Shown piece after piece: positions 9,827 through 17,510 of a DNA stretch of 17,510 nt (within the stretch, counting starts at the first letter, position 1; every line of letters begins with the position of its first letter). The notes under the pieces were generated by a model. The model had not been told where the DNA came from. It did not search any database and saw only the letters and a program-made list of their open reading frames with translations. The DNA is taken from NCBI GenBank assembly GCA_910592005.1, contig CAJVPP010001854.1, positions 1 through 17,510 on the forward strand. The letters run 5' to 3'. The position numbers and the translations under genes are program-made. The DNA is from Funneliformis mosseae. Its lineage: Eukaryota > Glomeromycota > Glomeromycetes > Glomerales > Glomeraceae.

Positions 9827-10460
9827 GCCAAGTTCTCATTCAGACGGCCTTCTTTTTGAATGAGACAAAAAAAAAAACTTAATATGCTGCACAGTCCTGC
9901 TGCTCATATTATGCTGGTTTTTGCTTAATCCAAAAAGAACGTGAAATCAAAATGAAAATAACACATGAACATGGAGAGAGACCTTCTGGCACCGGAGATA
10001 TTTTCAGCCAGACGCAAATTTGGCTAATGCTTGAAGTTGTCACACTTCATATAACACCAATTTCTCATTGAAACAAGCATTTGGCGTTTCTTTTTGAATG
10101 AGACGCGAAAAATTAATATGTCGCACGAACCTGTTGTGTATTGCAAAAATTATTCGTATGCTAATTAAAACCAATCCAAAAATAATCGCGAACACCAGGA
10201 ATGATAATAACACATGAATAGGAGACTTTCTGACACAAGTTTCTGATGTTTATTACTAATTACAATTTCTCATTGAAAAGCATTTGGCGTTTCTTTTTGA
10301 ATGAGCTGTTGTGAAATACAGCTTATTCAGAAAATTTTCTCCAAACTACAATAATAAATTATTGAGAACACCAAGAATGACAATAACATGTAAATAGAAC
10401 CTTCTGGGTACGGGGATCTCTTCAAATTTCAAATTGTCTAGCGTCTAGGATTGTAAAGTT
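9827..10460. repeat. Three degenerate tandem units of about 200-240 bp
   Basis: The anchor CTTTTTGAATGAG starts at 9852, 10090 and 10293. In the second and third units it sits inside a longer shared stretch, TTTCTCATTGAAA then GCATTTGGCGTTT. Each unit also carries a second anchor of the form AACACATGAA...GGAGA...CTTCTG (9960, 10210 and, degenerate, 10385), and AACACCA(A/G)GAATGA is shared by units two and three. Spacing is 238 and then 203 bp, so the units have diverged by indels. I see no coding potential. It may be an array of a dispersed noncoding element. Confidence 0.65.
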
Positions 10461-12098
10461 TTCACTGAAACCCGTGACAATGACTCACCCCACGTGATCT
10501 CAATAATTTGTTACCCGTGTCAATTTCGTTTTTACTATGCATTCTAGGAAACTTTGAATTTTTTCAATTAGTTAATTTCGGCCAAGTTTTATAATGCCGT
10601 CCAAAATCACGTGGGTGAAAAACTTAGTGGTAGAACTGGGTAAATCATACATATCCATACATTCTTGGAATTAGGTTTACATTATGTATTTTTAAATAAA
10701 TCGTCTAATTAAGCTAATAAAATTTTACAAGTTAAAAAAAATTGCATTACATAAACATCTAATATATTTTATTCAGAAGATCAAAAAAAAAAAAAATACT
10801 TCAAAAAATATAATAGTAAATACTAATTTTTACTTTCAATCCCATTAAAAGGATAATAATAATTATGTATAAAGAATTTTAAAATTATTAATTTAAATTA
10901 TTTTATTACGAAGTAATTTAATGTTTAAAATAGCATTTAAAAAACTTTTGATAATTCCGTATTTAACTTTTTCTATTATATTTATTTTATAGATCAGTTG
11001 ATAAATCTAATTTATCAAAGAAATTTTTTCTTATATCATAATTATATAAAATTCTTTAAATATTTATAAGAATATCTCTATAATTCATAAAAAAGATAAA
11101 ATATTATTTCATTATAAGTTTTTGTTTTATCATAATAATGTTTATTCATATTATTAAATTTCAAAGATATGTTAATAATAATTGCATTATAATTTAATAT
11201 ATTTAAAAAGACTAATATTAGTTTTTATAATAAGATTCCTTTTGCAAATTTCTATAATACATATTTTTCTATACTTGCTTATAAAATATTATTAATAAGC
11301 TACATCCTTTAATATGAAATTATAAAAGATTTATTTAAAACTATTATTTTAATACTCTAATAAAGTAATATGTATAAAAAATTTTTTCTTTTTTATATAA
11401 AACTTTATTTTATAAACAAATATTATCATAATAATATAAGAAATTATCTTTATAATTTAATTTGTTATTTCTAAATTTTCTAAGCATTGTAGGAAATTTA
11501 TATATTAAATAGTACTTTTTAAGAAATAAACATCTTATTTTGATATCTTTTAAGAGGTAAATGATAATATTAGAGCTTTATTTATTGAAGATGCTGTTAT
11601 ATTTAGATTTATGAACAGCGCTCTAAGGTAAAACCACTTTCTGATTTCGCAGATGAAAGGGACCAAAAGCCAATCCAAATTTAGTTGACTCCATTCTAGT
11701 TATTATAAATAATAAATATATGTATCATTATTTCGACAAATACAAAAAGTTTACCATTAAATAAATTGTTCAAGTAAAAATAAAACATAGTTTTAAATTC
11801 ATATCAGTTTTATTATAAAAAATGATGGAAATTGATATACAAGATTGATTGATGATACAAATAATAGTTATATTTAAATATGAAATTTATAATGTAACAA
11901 ATGTAACAATATATTTACTGTTTTTTTTATAATGTGTTAGAAATTATTTAAACAAACGAAACGTTATCGATTAATTAATATATAGAGTTTTGTATAATTA
12001 CCTTTAGATAAAAGTAGCCATTTCTTTTCCTACATATCTCCTATTTACAAGTTTGATTTTCCAAAATTAATCAGAGATAACTCGCGTCACAATCTAAT
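10461..12098. other. Very AT-rich gene-free stretch
   Basis: 10486-10498 (CACCCCACGTGAT) and 10606-10617 (ATCACGTGGGTG) form an imperfect inverted pair around CACGTG E-boxes. From about 10680 to 11560 the sequence is almost pure A/T with dense AATAAT, TTATAA and ATAAAATT words and no coding signal. A 49-codon open frame on the minus strand (11553-11699) without a start has some protein-like composition but no recognisable family. 11700-12098 is AT-rich and includes the viperin 3' flank. Confidence 0.45.
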
Positions 12099-13097
12099 TT
12101 ACCAATCCAATTTTTGGTCACGGAACTTGCTGCTACATGGAGTCGTGTTGGGTTTACGTGACCAATCATACACGCCACTTCTTTTAATAAAAGCGGCTTC
12201 ATCCCATCCAGCATCTTTGAGCAAAGTTTGGAGGTCTGTGTCAAGTAACGTGAGTACCGAAGGAGTATTTCCTGACGCATAAAACCGCAAGTGTTCGTCT
12301 ATCATTAAATACGAATGGCGCAGCAGATTGTTTGGTTCGGGAACGAGTTTTTCCCCATGGACTTTCGCGTGTCGATTTATGAAGGCCTCGAATTCCGCGC
12401 TGCTTATTTGGAATTCGGTAGCGTTTCTCAAAGTACCGTCAGTCCCTGTGTTTTCTCCAGGTACGATCAAAACCTGAAAACATTTCCATCGAAACGGTTG
12501 AAGCAAGGATATGTCATGATTCATATCCTCCTGCCAATTATACCGGCATACCACGGTATTGACTTTGAATTTGACACGAAATTCTCTACAGAGAGAAGAA
12601 ACTTCTTGTACGGCATTGAGATGCAAGCCTTGACCTCGACCAATTTGTACATTGGTCTTCTCATTAAAAGAATCGCACGAGACCGCCATGATGTCAAGGT
12701 ATTCGCCATATCGAATGAACCAATCACGTTTCACCTTACTTCCATTCGTCACAATGGACACTGACTCAAGGCCTAGGTCCTGCTTGCAGTAGCGTACAAG
12801 ATCTCCGAGATATTTAGGATAGAGAAACGGTTCTCCACCGGCGAAGTTGAGCTTACGCATTCCTCCATCTTTTAATTTCTTTAAGGCGAGTTGTGAGTCT
12901 GTTAACGTTGGCATATCGGAAGTTTTAGCGGTATGAAAACAAAATCCACATTTGTAATTGCATTTACGAGTAAAGTGAAAATTCACGGCTATCGGAATCA
13001 ATGTTCTTTGGGAGGTTTCCATTTTCTTTCGCGTACGTACCCATCGTTGTGAGAAATAAGCGGCGAAAAGTACACAAACAAGAATTTCGAATAACAT
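12099..13097 (-). CDS. RSAD2: Viperin homologue (radical SAM, ddhNTP synthase family), single exon
   Basis: Characterised viperins use a 4Fe-4S cluster and S-adenosylmethionine to convert a nucleoside triphosphate (CTP in vertebrates; UTP or others in some homologues) to its 3'-deoxy-3',4'-didehydro form, a chain terminator of viral polymerases. In this 332-residue protein, residues 1-18 are hydrophobic and followed by RTRKK, an ER or lipid-droplet type anchor. The radical SAM motif CNYKCGFC places cluster cysteines at 46, 50 and 53 inside NFHFTRKCNYKCGFCFHTAK. NFAGGEPF is at 84-91, VTNGS at 116-120, AVSCDSFNE plus IGRGQG at 138-157, RWKCFQVLIVPGEN at 203-216 and KLDW at the very C-terminus. 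Vertebrate viperin is about 360 residues; the difference is mainly a shorter N-terminus. Residues 314-327 look like an insertion before the tail. It has no introns, unlike the genes around it, and higher GC. An alternative start is Met26, which would lose the anchor. No nucleotide kinase lies beside it in the window. Confidence 0.97.
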   Translation of the reverse strand: MLFEILVCVLFAAYFSQRWVRTRKKMETSQRTLIPIAVNFHFTRKCNYKCGFCFHTAKTSDMPTLTDSQLALKKLKDGGMRKLNFAGGEPFLYPKYLGDLVRYCKQDLGLESVSIVTNGSKVKRDWFIRYGEYLDIMAVSCDSFNEKTNVQIGRGQGLHLNAVQEVSSLCREFRVKFKVNTVVCRYNWQEDMNHDISLLQPFRWKCFQVLIVPGENTGTDGTLRNATEFQISSAEFEAFINRHAKVHGEKLVPEPNNLLRHSYLMIDEHLRFYASGNTPSVLTLLDTDLQTLLKDAGWDEAAFIKRSGVYDWSRKPNTTPCSSKFRDQKLDW

Positions 13098-13138
13098 ACT
13101 TAATATAGTGAATTACCTTTAATGATTGAAAACTCGGA

Positions 13139-13147
13139 CTATTTATA
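13139..13147 (-). promoter_or_regulatory. TATA box of the viperin gene
   Basis: The minus strand reads TATAAATAG, a near-consensus TATA box, 42-50 nt before the ATG at 13097. The spacing supports 13097 as the true start and a short leader. Confidence 0.6.
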
Positions 13148-13276
13148 ATGAAATTTATGTATTGTTAATCAAGAACTATATAATAATTGCTTCATCTACT
13201 CGATGTAATTTGTAATGTTTATTTGTAGCGCATTTTTTTGTTTTATTCGATCCAAAAATTGGAGTGGATAATTGTA

Positions 13277-13336
13277 TGTTATTGAACGGGGCGTTAAAAT
13301 ATCGGTCTTCGACCGATATAGCCCCGTTCAATAACA
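13277..13336. repeat. Strong GC-rich hairpin upstream of the viperin gene
   Basis: Left arm 13277-13292 (TGTTATTGAACGGGGC) is an exact inverse of 13321-13336. An inner pair, ATATCGGTC (13299-13307) and GACCGATAT (13311-13319), closes on a TTC loop. A 6 nt bulge faces 1 nt, giving 25 paired bases in 60 nt. This is far above what AT-rich DNA gives by chance. It lies 180-240 nt upstream of the viperin ATG. It could be a MITE remnant, a protein-binding palindrome or a structured RNA; the sequence does not decide. Confidence 0.75.
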
Positions 13337-13353
13337 ATATTATTATACTGTCT

Positions 13354-13459
13354 ATTAGGATTAGTGCGTGTACCAATATTAATATAATGTCGATCAGCAA
13401 AAAAAATATCAGGTATGATTAAAAAAATATCAGTACATTAAATTCCGCACAATCCTAAT
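13354..13459. repeat. Imperfect inverted repeat pair
   Basis: ATTAGGATTAGTGCG (13354-13368) pairs with CGCACAATCCTAAT (13446-13459) with a single-base bulge, spanning 106 bp. Between them a direct repeat, AAAAAAATATCAG, occurs twice (near 13400 and 13423). This is possibly the termini of a small nonautonomous element. Confidence 0.45.
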
Positions 13460-13628
13460 GGACCGTGTAATAATAATTAATATTTAGCTAACGTTTCAAT
13501 CGTTTGCACAAAAATGATAATAAAAAAATGGGATCGCTTTATATTTCAAGAAATTGACTTTAAGCTTATCAAAAACTGCTATAATCAATCACCATTATTG
13601 TTCTTGTTTTAGAACCCAAATTGCGTAT

Positions 13629-13689
13629 CCGATCATTTCAGCCAAAATTAATGAGAAAATAATCCATTAATGCTAGTAGAAATGATCGG
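13629..13689. repeat. Two-part palindrome
   Basis: The outer arms are CCGATCATTTC (13629-13639) and GAAATGATCGG (13679-13689), both exact. The inner arms are ATTAATG (13647-13653) and CATTAAT (13665-13671), also exact, with symmetric 7 nt unpaired stretches between. Total length is 61 bp. It is the third inverted repeat within 420 bp. Confidence 0.55.
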
Positions 13690-14468
13690 GTTAGACATAA
13701 AATATGTTATTGTTGATCAATATGGTTAGTGTATTGTTGAACAAAAATCTGAACAATAAGTGACCTCAACATTATTCACCTACAGATAGGAATGGGAACA
13801 AAAAGGAAAAGAAAAAAACAATTGCTCACATTGCAATCATCATTTATATCTTTTGTATTCTTTAATCAATCTCAATTTTCAATAATTATGTTGATACGCG
13901 TCATTTATTGAATCACAAGGTAGAGAATCGGATAAATGATTGGTTGCCAGGCTGTTTTAATGGATATTTGATTATGTGAATATATTATTAACGATAGATG
14001 ATGAAGTATGCAACTAATTAGCTAATAAAATTTTTATTTTAGCAAACTTTTTATTGCTGATTTCAAGTGACGAAAAAAATGATAATTATGAGGTTGACAA
14101 TTGACAAAAGAAGCGCGTCAATAACTATTATACGCGTCATTTAATTTTGTTAAAAACATTATTGAACAACATTCTATCGTTAATTTATATAATTTTAAAT
14201 GATAAGTTCTTTTTATGAACATGTCCCTCAAAATTTATTTTAATTCGGGAAAGCTCGTCAAGCTGGGAAATTGTATTTACAACTTAGGAATGCCTGATAT
14301 TATATAGGTCACGTGTTGCTTTAAATTTCATATACAAAGTTTATAATAAGTTAGTTCAAATACAGTACAAGTACAATATCAATTTTATCTAGTTCCTACA
14401 AATTTCCACCCGGGTATAGTACGTTCTTCCAAGTAATCTTGACACCTTTATTAAAATCAATATGTAAT
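13690..14468. other. Intergenic stretch between the two minus-strand genes
   Basis: I see no gene. The word TACGCGTCATTTA occurs at 13895-13907 and again at 14131-14143 (it contains ACGCGT, the MluI cell-cycle-box core). A CACGTG E-box lies at 14310-14315. These are 0.8-1.2 kb from the viperin start, so a role in its control is only a possibility. Confidence 0.4.
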
Positions 14469-15149
14469 CTAAATTGGAACCTCAACGTCATCCACATCAA
14501 CACCATCTTTAAACCAACGCTCTTCTTCAGTGATATGAATGTTGTTTGCGCTCATTTGCCGAAGTTGCATGATTCCTTCCTTATCAAAAGTCCAATGTTC
14601 GATACCGTAGGCTGGGGAAAGAGAAAAAAAAAAGAGTTAGTTCTTATTCAACTATAACAACAAATTGCATATAATTACATACCACGATACCACTATCATC
14701 ATGATTGCAACGAAAACGGAATAATGTGTTAAACCTTATACCTTAATACACTTAGTGTGCAAACTAATATACTTGCCTGCTTCTGATGATCGTGATACTC
14801 GTACCAAAACTCTACTGCAATCTTATTATCCGTCCACGAAAACAACTCCTTTCTCAATCTATAATCTAACTCCTTTGACCACTTGTCCTTCAAGAACTTA
14901 ATGATTGAATCGTGCCCGGTGAAGAACTTATCACGATTGCGCCAGCTAGAGAAGATTAACGGTCAATTGTTTCGTTCAAAAACGCTGCCAATTCAAGTAA
15001 CGAAAAGACACATACATAGAATCTTTAGTATAAGCATCAACAACTTTATACGGATCCTTAGTATTCCACAAGTTTTGCGCTTTCTTCACTTTGAAATTCG
15101 CAGTTTCTTTAGTAAATGGTGGGACACCACCGCTGCTTGCGTAAAATCC
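14469..15149 (-). CDS. DUF1348 / NTF2-like (SnoaL-fold) protein, three exons, start codon not found
   Basis: On the minus strand, exons 15149-15016, 14945-14773 and 14611-14469 join by GT-AG introns of 70 and 161 nt, all in phase, to give about 149 residues. Landmarks of the DUF1348 family, in order, are VPPFTKETA, AQNLWNTKDPYKVVDAYTKD, WRNRDKFFTGHDSI, FLKDKWSKELDYRLRKELF, YEYHD, TYGIEHWTFDKEGIM and EERWFKDGVDV. Family members are ~150 residues with a cone-shaped NTF2-like fold. No reaction is established for most of them, so none is claimed. A TAA at 15150-15152 closes the frame upstream without an ATG, and GFYASSGG precedes the conserved PPF. Either a tiny first exon supplies the start (acceptors CAATAAG or CGCAAG are available) or the gene is 5'-broken. 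Both introns are bounded by good sites (GTATGT...TCTCTAG; GTATAT...CCCCAG). Confidence 0.88.
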
Positions 15150-15687
15150 TTATTGAACGAAAGCGATATAAACGAAAAGTTAATATTCAAACTTTTAACA
15201 TTTGCTCGGATATAAAAAAAAGGATCAGGAAATTATTTTTATAACTTTTTAACAGGACAGTGAGACTTCTCTTAGTTGCCGTGGGTGTATATTTAGAGAA
15301 AATGAACATTTTATCAATTACCAGAAAGTTTTAAAAAAAATTTTCTTAAAAAAGTTTAATAGGGCAGATCAACCTTGTGCAACGATCTACGTAATAATAT
15401 AAAGCATTAAGTGATAGACCATATTATAAAGAAGACTGTAATATATATTTTTTGAAGATATCTTTCAAAAATGCAACAAATTTGAGTGATTTTTAAAACT
15501 ATGTATAATTACATAACTTACCAAATATTTATTTTATATTATATTTTCTGTTCTTTTATTTATTAACATTAAATCTGAAACTTTATATTTATTGATTTTT
15601 TGCAAGATTTCTTAGAAAATAAAAAGTAGTATAAGTATTATTTTTAATAATTTTTGCATTTAAATAACTAGTATTATATTGCTAATT
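15150..15687. other. Upstream region of the DUF1348 gene, AT-rich
   Basis: The minus strand has a 41-codon ATG frame (from 15310 down to about 15188) reading MFIFSKYTPTATKRSLTVLL and more. It ends out of frame with the DUF1348 exon and has no good donor, so I do not join it. Beyond 15360 the sequence is AT-rich and featureless. Confidence 0.35.
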
Positions 15688-16165
15688 GAATGATAACTAA
15701 AAATCATTTGATTAAAATAATGTATTATTTCAATTAAATGAAAATTAAAAATTATTTAATTAAAACAATTGTTAAATATCATTTGATTAGAACAATTATA
15801 TCATTTTAATTAATAAAAATTAAAAATCATTTGATTAGATTATTCCAATCAAACAAAAACTAAAAAAATTATTAAATTAGAATGATTGTATCATTTTAAT
15901 TAAACAATAATACAAAAGTGTTATTTTAAATAGATGATAATTAAAAAATCATTTAATTAAAATGATTGCATTATTCTAATCAAACAAAATTAAAAAATCA
16001 TTTAATTACAATAATTGTATTATTTTAATTGAAATAAAGTTACAAAATTGTTTGATTGAAATAATTGTATCATTTTAATCAAATAATAACTAAAAAATCA
16101 TTCAATTAAAATGATTGTATTATTCTAATTAAATGATAACTAAAAATCATTCAATTAGAATAATG
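15688..16165. repeat. AT-rich minisatellite of ~50 bp near-palindromic units
   Basis: About nine or ten degenerate units carry the core (A)CTAAAAAATCATTTAATTA followed by AATGATTGTATTATT and TAATTAAATGATAA. Core starts at about 15697, 15744, 15776, 15820, 15860, 15941, 15989, 16041, 16090 and 16140 give a period near 50 bp in the better-kept right half. Within a unit, ATCATTTAATTA is the inverse of TAATTAAATGAT, so each repeat can fold into a hairpin. No coding potential. Confidence 0.7.
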
Positions 16166-16637
16166 TTATTATTATTTCAAAGAAATAATATTCTTTATCA
16201 TTATTAAATCTTATACAATGCTTATTTATATCTTATAAGACTTATAAAATGATTATTAAAATATTTAATAATTGTAAATTATAAAATCATTTAAAATTAT
16301 TTTGTATTCATATATAATATAACTTTTATAATGATTTTAAAATTTAATATATTATAATAATTTTATAATGATTTAATAATTGCTTTATATTATATCCCTT
16401 AAAGCGTAGATATAAATTAGCTATAAAACATTAAAGAAAAATTATAATATTTTAATATCTAGTGATTATAAAAAGATGAAATAAAGTTTATTAGATTTGT
16501 CATATTTAGATCAATCTAATGATATTATTTTTAAATTTTTAAAATTAATAATTATTAATATATATTAATTTTTCAATTTTTCAATTTTTTAAAATAACTT
16601 ATTATTTAATAATTATAAAAAAAAAAAAAAAAAAAAA
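16166..16637. other. AT-rich stretch ending in a 21 nt A tract
   Basis: The sequence is nearly pure A/T with ATTATAA and TTATAATG words. It ends in 21 consecutive A residues (16617-16637), immediately followed by markedly different sequence at 16638. That sharp change may mark an insertion boundary. Confidence 0.45.
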
Positions 16638-16688
16638 CTCTTTCCGCTGATCTTTTTTGCCAAAATATCTCTAACAACTAGAAGATAG

Positions 16689-17423
16689 AATACATATAGA
16701 AAAAAAACCGAACCTTATAATAAAACTATTTCAAACGCTTTAGATAACAACAAAAAACTTAGTGTTCTATCCTCTAACGATAACGAAAAGAACAAGAACA
16801 ACGATAATATTACTAAAACTAAAAAAAGACAAAAAACTGATATCTCTACACTTGATACTACTTTTACAACAACTGAAGATCCAGATATTACCCAACAAAC
16901 AGCAGTTATTACATAGACAACCTCTTTTACTCCTAAGGCAGGTTTTGTCTTTGAAGACTCAAAAGTATATGAAATGGAAATAGATAAAACAAAAAATATT
17001 TCACCTTCATCGTTTCAAGAAGCTAACACTAATATTTCAAGACATGCAAAGAATACAATAAATGATACAACAAACGATCTTAGTTCAACTTTAACTACTG
17101 CTAATATTACTGACAAGGAAAAAAATAAACAACTTTCTTGGGCTGACCAAGTTGAAAATAATGTAAACGAAACTGACCAATCACATGATTTTAATATGAA
17201 AGATACTTCCTTCAATATCATTACTTTACCGACGCGTTTTTTTGCATCAGATGATACTGCAAATATTACTGGTAAATCTATCACTGATAAACGGAACTTC
17301 ATTAACAGGCTGTTTGTTAACTTTCCTGATTATCAAGGAGCATCATACAACTTCAAACTTAGAAAGTTCTTTGTATATTTTCATGCTATTAATCAACTAA
17401 CACATGCAATAACAAAAGTTTAG
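16689..17423 (+). mobile_element. Broken Asn/Thr/Lys-rich element ORF, probably retroelement-derived
   Basis: One frame is open from after a TAG at 16686-16688 to a TAG at 17421-17423, apart from a single in-frame TAG at 16914-16916. The second half has an ATG at 16974. The N-terminal part is low-complexity (N, K, T). Then come FEDSKVYEMEIDK, a disordered middle with KQLSWADQVE, and a better-ordered end with ITLPTRFFASDD, KSITDKRNFINRLFVNFPDY and KLRKFFVYF. I associate this type of ORF with repeated elements in Rhizophagus genomes, from memory and not verified. It could be the ORF1 of a LINE-like element, but no reverse transcriptase lies in the window. The internal stop and the abrupt run into a CGAGTC-rich repeat after 17435 say this copy is dead or truncated. 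Confidence 0.5.
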
Positions 17424-17434
17424 GAGATGCAACA

Positions 17435-17510
17435 CTAGAGTTCCGGACGAGTCGAGTTAACTCACGAGTCAGATAAGCTGAGTCGAGTTCAAATCAAGTC
17501 GAGTTGGTGT
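17435..17510. repeat. CGAGTC-rich repeat block at window end
   Basis: GAGTCGAGTT occurs at about 17448 and 17480 with further GAGTCAG, GAGTCGAG and AAGTCGAGTT words. It is the same vocabulary as the blocks at 7586-7642 and 8058-8215. It follows directly after the element ORF and continues out of the window. Confidence 0.55.

Noticed and set aside
12071..12727. Shorter minus-strand ORFs in other frames of the viperin gene (12071-12280, 12521-12727)
   Set aside because: They are shadow frames of the viperin CDS with no recognisable content.
12315..12764. 149-codon plus-strand ORF opposite the viperin gene
   Set aside because: It lies wholly antisense to conserved viperin blocks, and its peptide has no family features. 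The open frame is a by-product of the coding strand's codon use.
13176..13400. 74-codon minus-strand ORF rich in Ile/Leu
   Set aside because: It runs through the perfect hairpin and has the composition expected of translated AT-rich DNA. It is not a credible gene.
14771..14777. GC-AG intron donor (CAG|GCAAGT) in the DUF1348 gene
   Set aside because: It would put the next exon out of phase. The GTATAT donor four bases later keeps the frame and is canonical.
14439..15215. Plus-strand ORFs at 14439-14657 and 14883-15215
   Set aside because: They are antisense to the DUF1348 exons and introns. The minus strand carries the conserved family sequence.
17015..17302. 95-codon minus-strand ORF
   Set aside because: It is antisense to the element ORF, whose plus-strand peptide is more protein-like.
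1..17510. CRISPR array, bacterial operons, rRNA or tRNA genes
   Set aside because: No regularly spaced identical repeats with unique spacers, no Shine-Dalgarno-led gene series and no rRNA or tRNA motifs. Spliced genes show it is eukaryotic.

Overview
This window looks like nuclear DNA of a fungus, most likely an arbuscular mycorrhizal (Glomeromycotina, Rhizophagus-like) species. The reasons are: very AT-rich intergenic DNA with long A and T runs; short introns with GTATGT/GTAAGT-type donors and TTTAG/CAG acceptors; a gene resembling the fungal DUF7918 family; a fungal-type DUF1348 (NTF2-like) gene; and a low-complexity Asn/Thr/Lys-rich element ORF of a kind I associate with Rhizophagus repeats. 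The organism call is inference; no marker gene in the window settles it.

Layout. 137-2635 (+) is a ten-exon gene for the SART1/Snu66 subunit of the U4/U6.U5 tri-snRNP, lacking its N-terminal part (RS and HIND regions), which must lie upstream or has been lost. 2.6-4.8 kb is AT-rich and holds a decayed coding fragment and a row of minus-strand splice-like sites. 4844-6296 (+) is a four-exon DUF7918-like gene with a TATA box and an unresolved reading-phase conflict at its last intron. 6.3-12.0 kb has no intact gene. It holds orphan exon-like pieces, a decayed hAT transposase C-terminus lying between blocks rich in CGAGTC/GACTCG words, degraded ORFs, three units of a ~200-240 bp tandem repeat, and an extremely AT-rich stretch.

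12099-13097 (-) is the most notable gene: an intact, intronless viperin (RSAD2) homologue, a radical SAM enzyme known in animals, fungi and prokaryotes to make antiviral 3'-deoxy-3',4'-didehydro nucleotides. It has the CNYKCGFC cluster motif, a hydrophobic N-terminal anchor, the C-terminal LDW tail and a TATA box. Upstream lie a strong GC-rich hairpin and two more inverted repeats. 14469-15149 (-) is a three-exon DUF1348/NTF2-like gene with no visible start codon. 15.7-16.2 kb is an AT-rich minisatellite of ~50 bp units that are each nearly palindromic. 16689-17423 (+) is a broken element ORF that runs into another CGAGTC-rich block at the window end.

The four recognisable genes do not form a pathway: one is splicing housekeeping, one is an innate antiviral enzyme, and two belong to uncharacterised families. 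No nucleotide kinase or other viperin partner lies beside the viperin gene. The clearest candidate for an under-described system is the fungal viperin locus with its structured upstream region.
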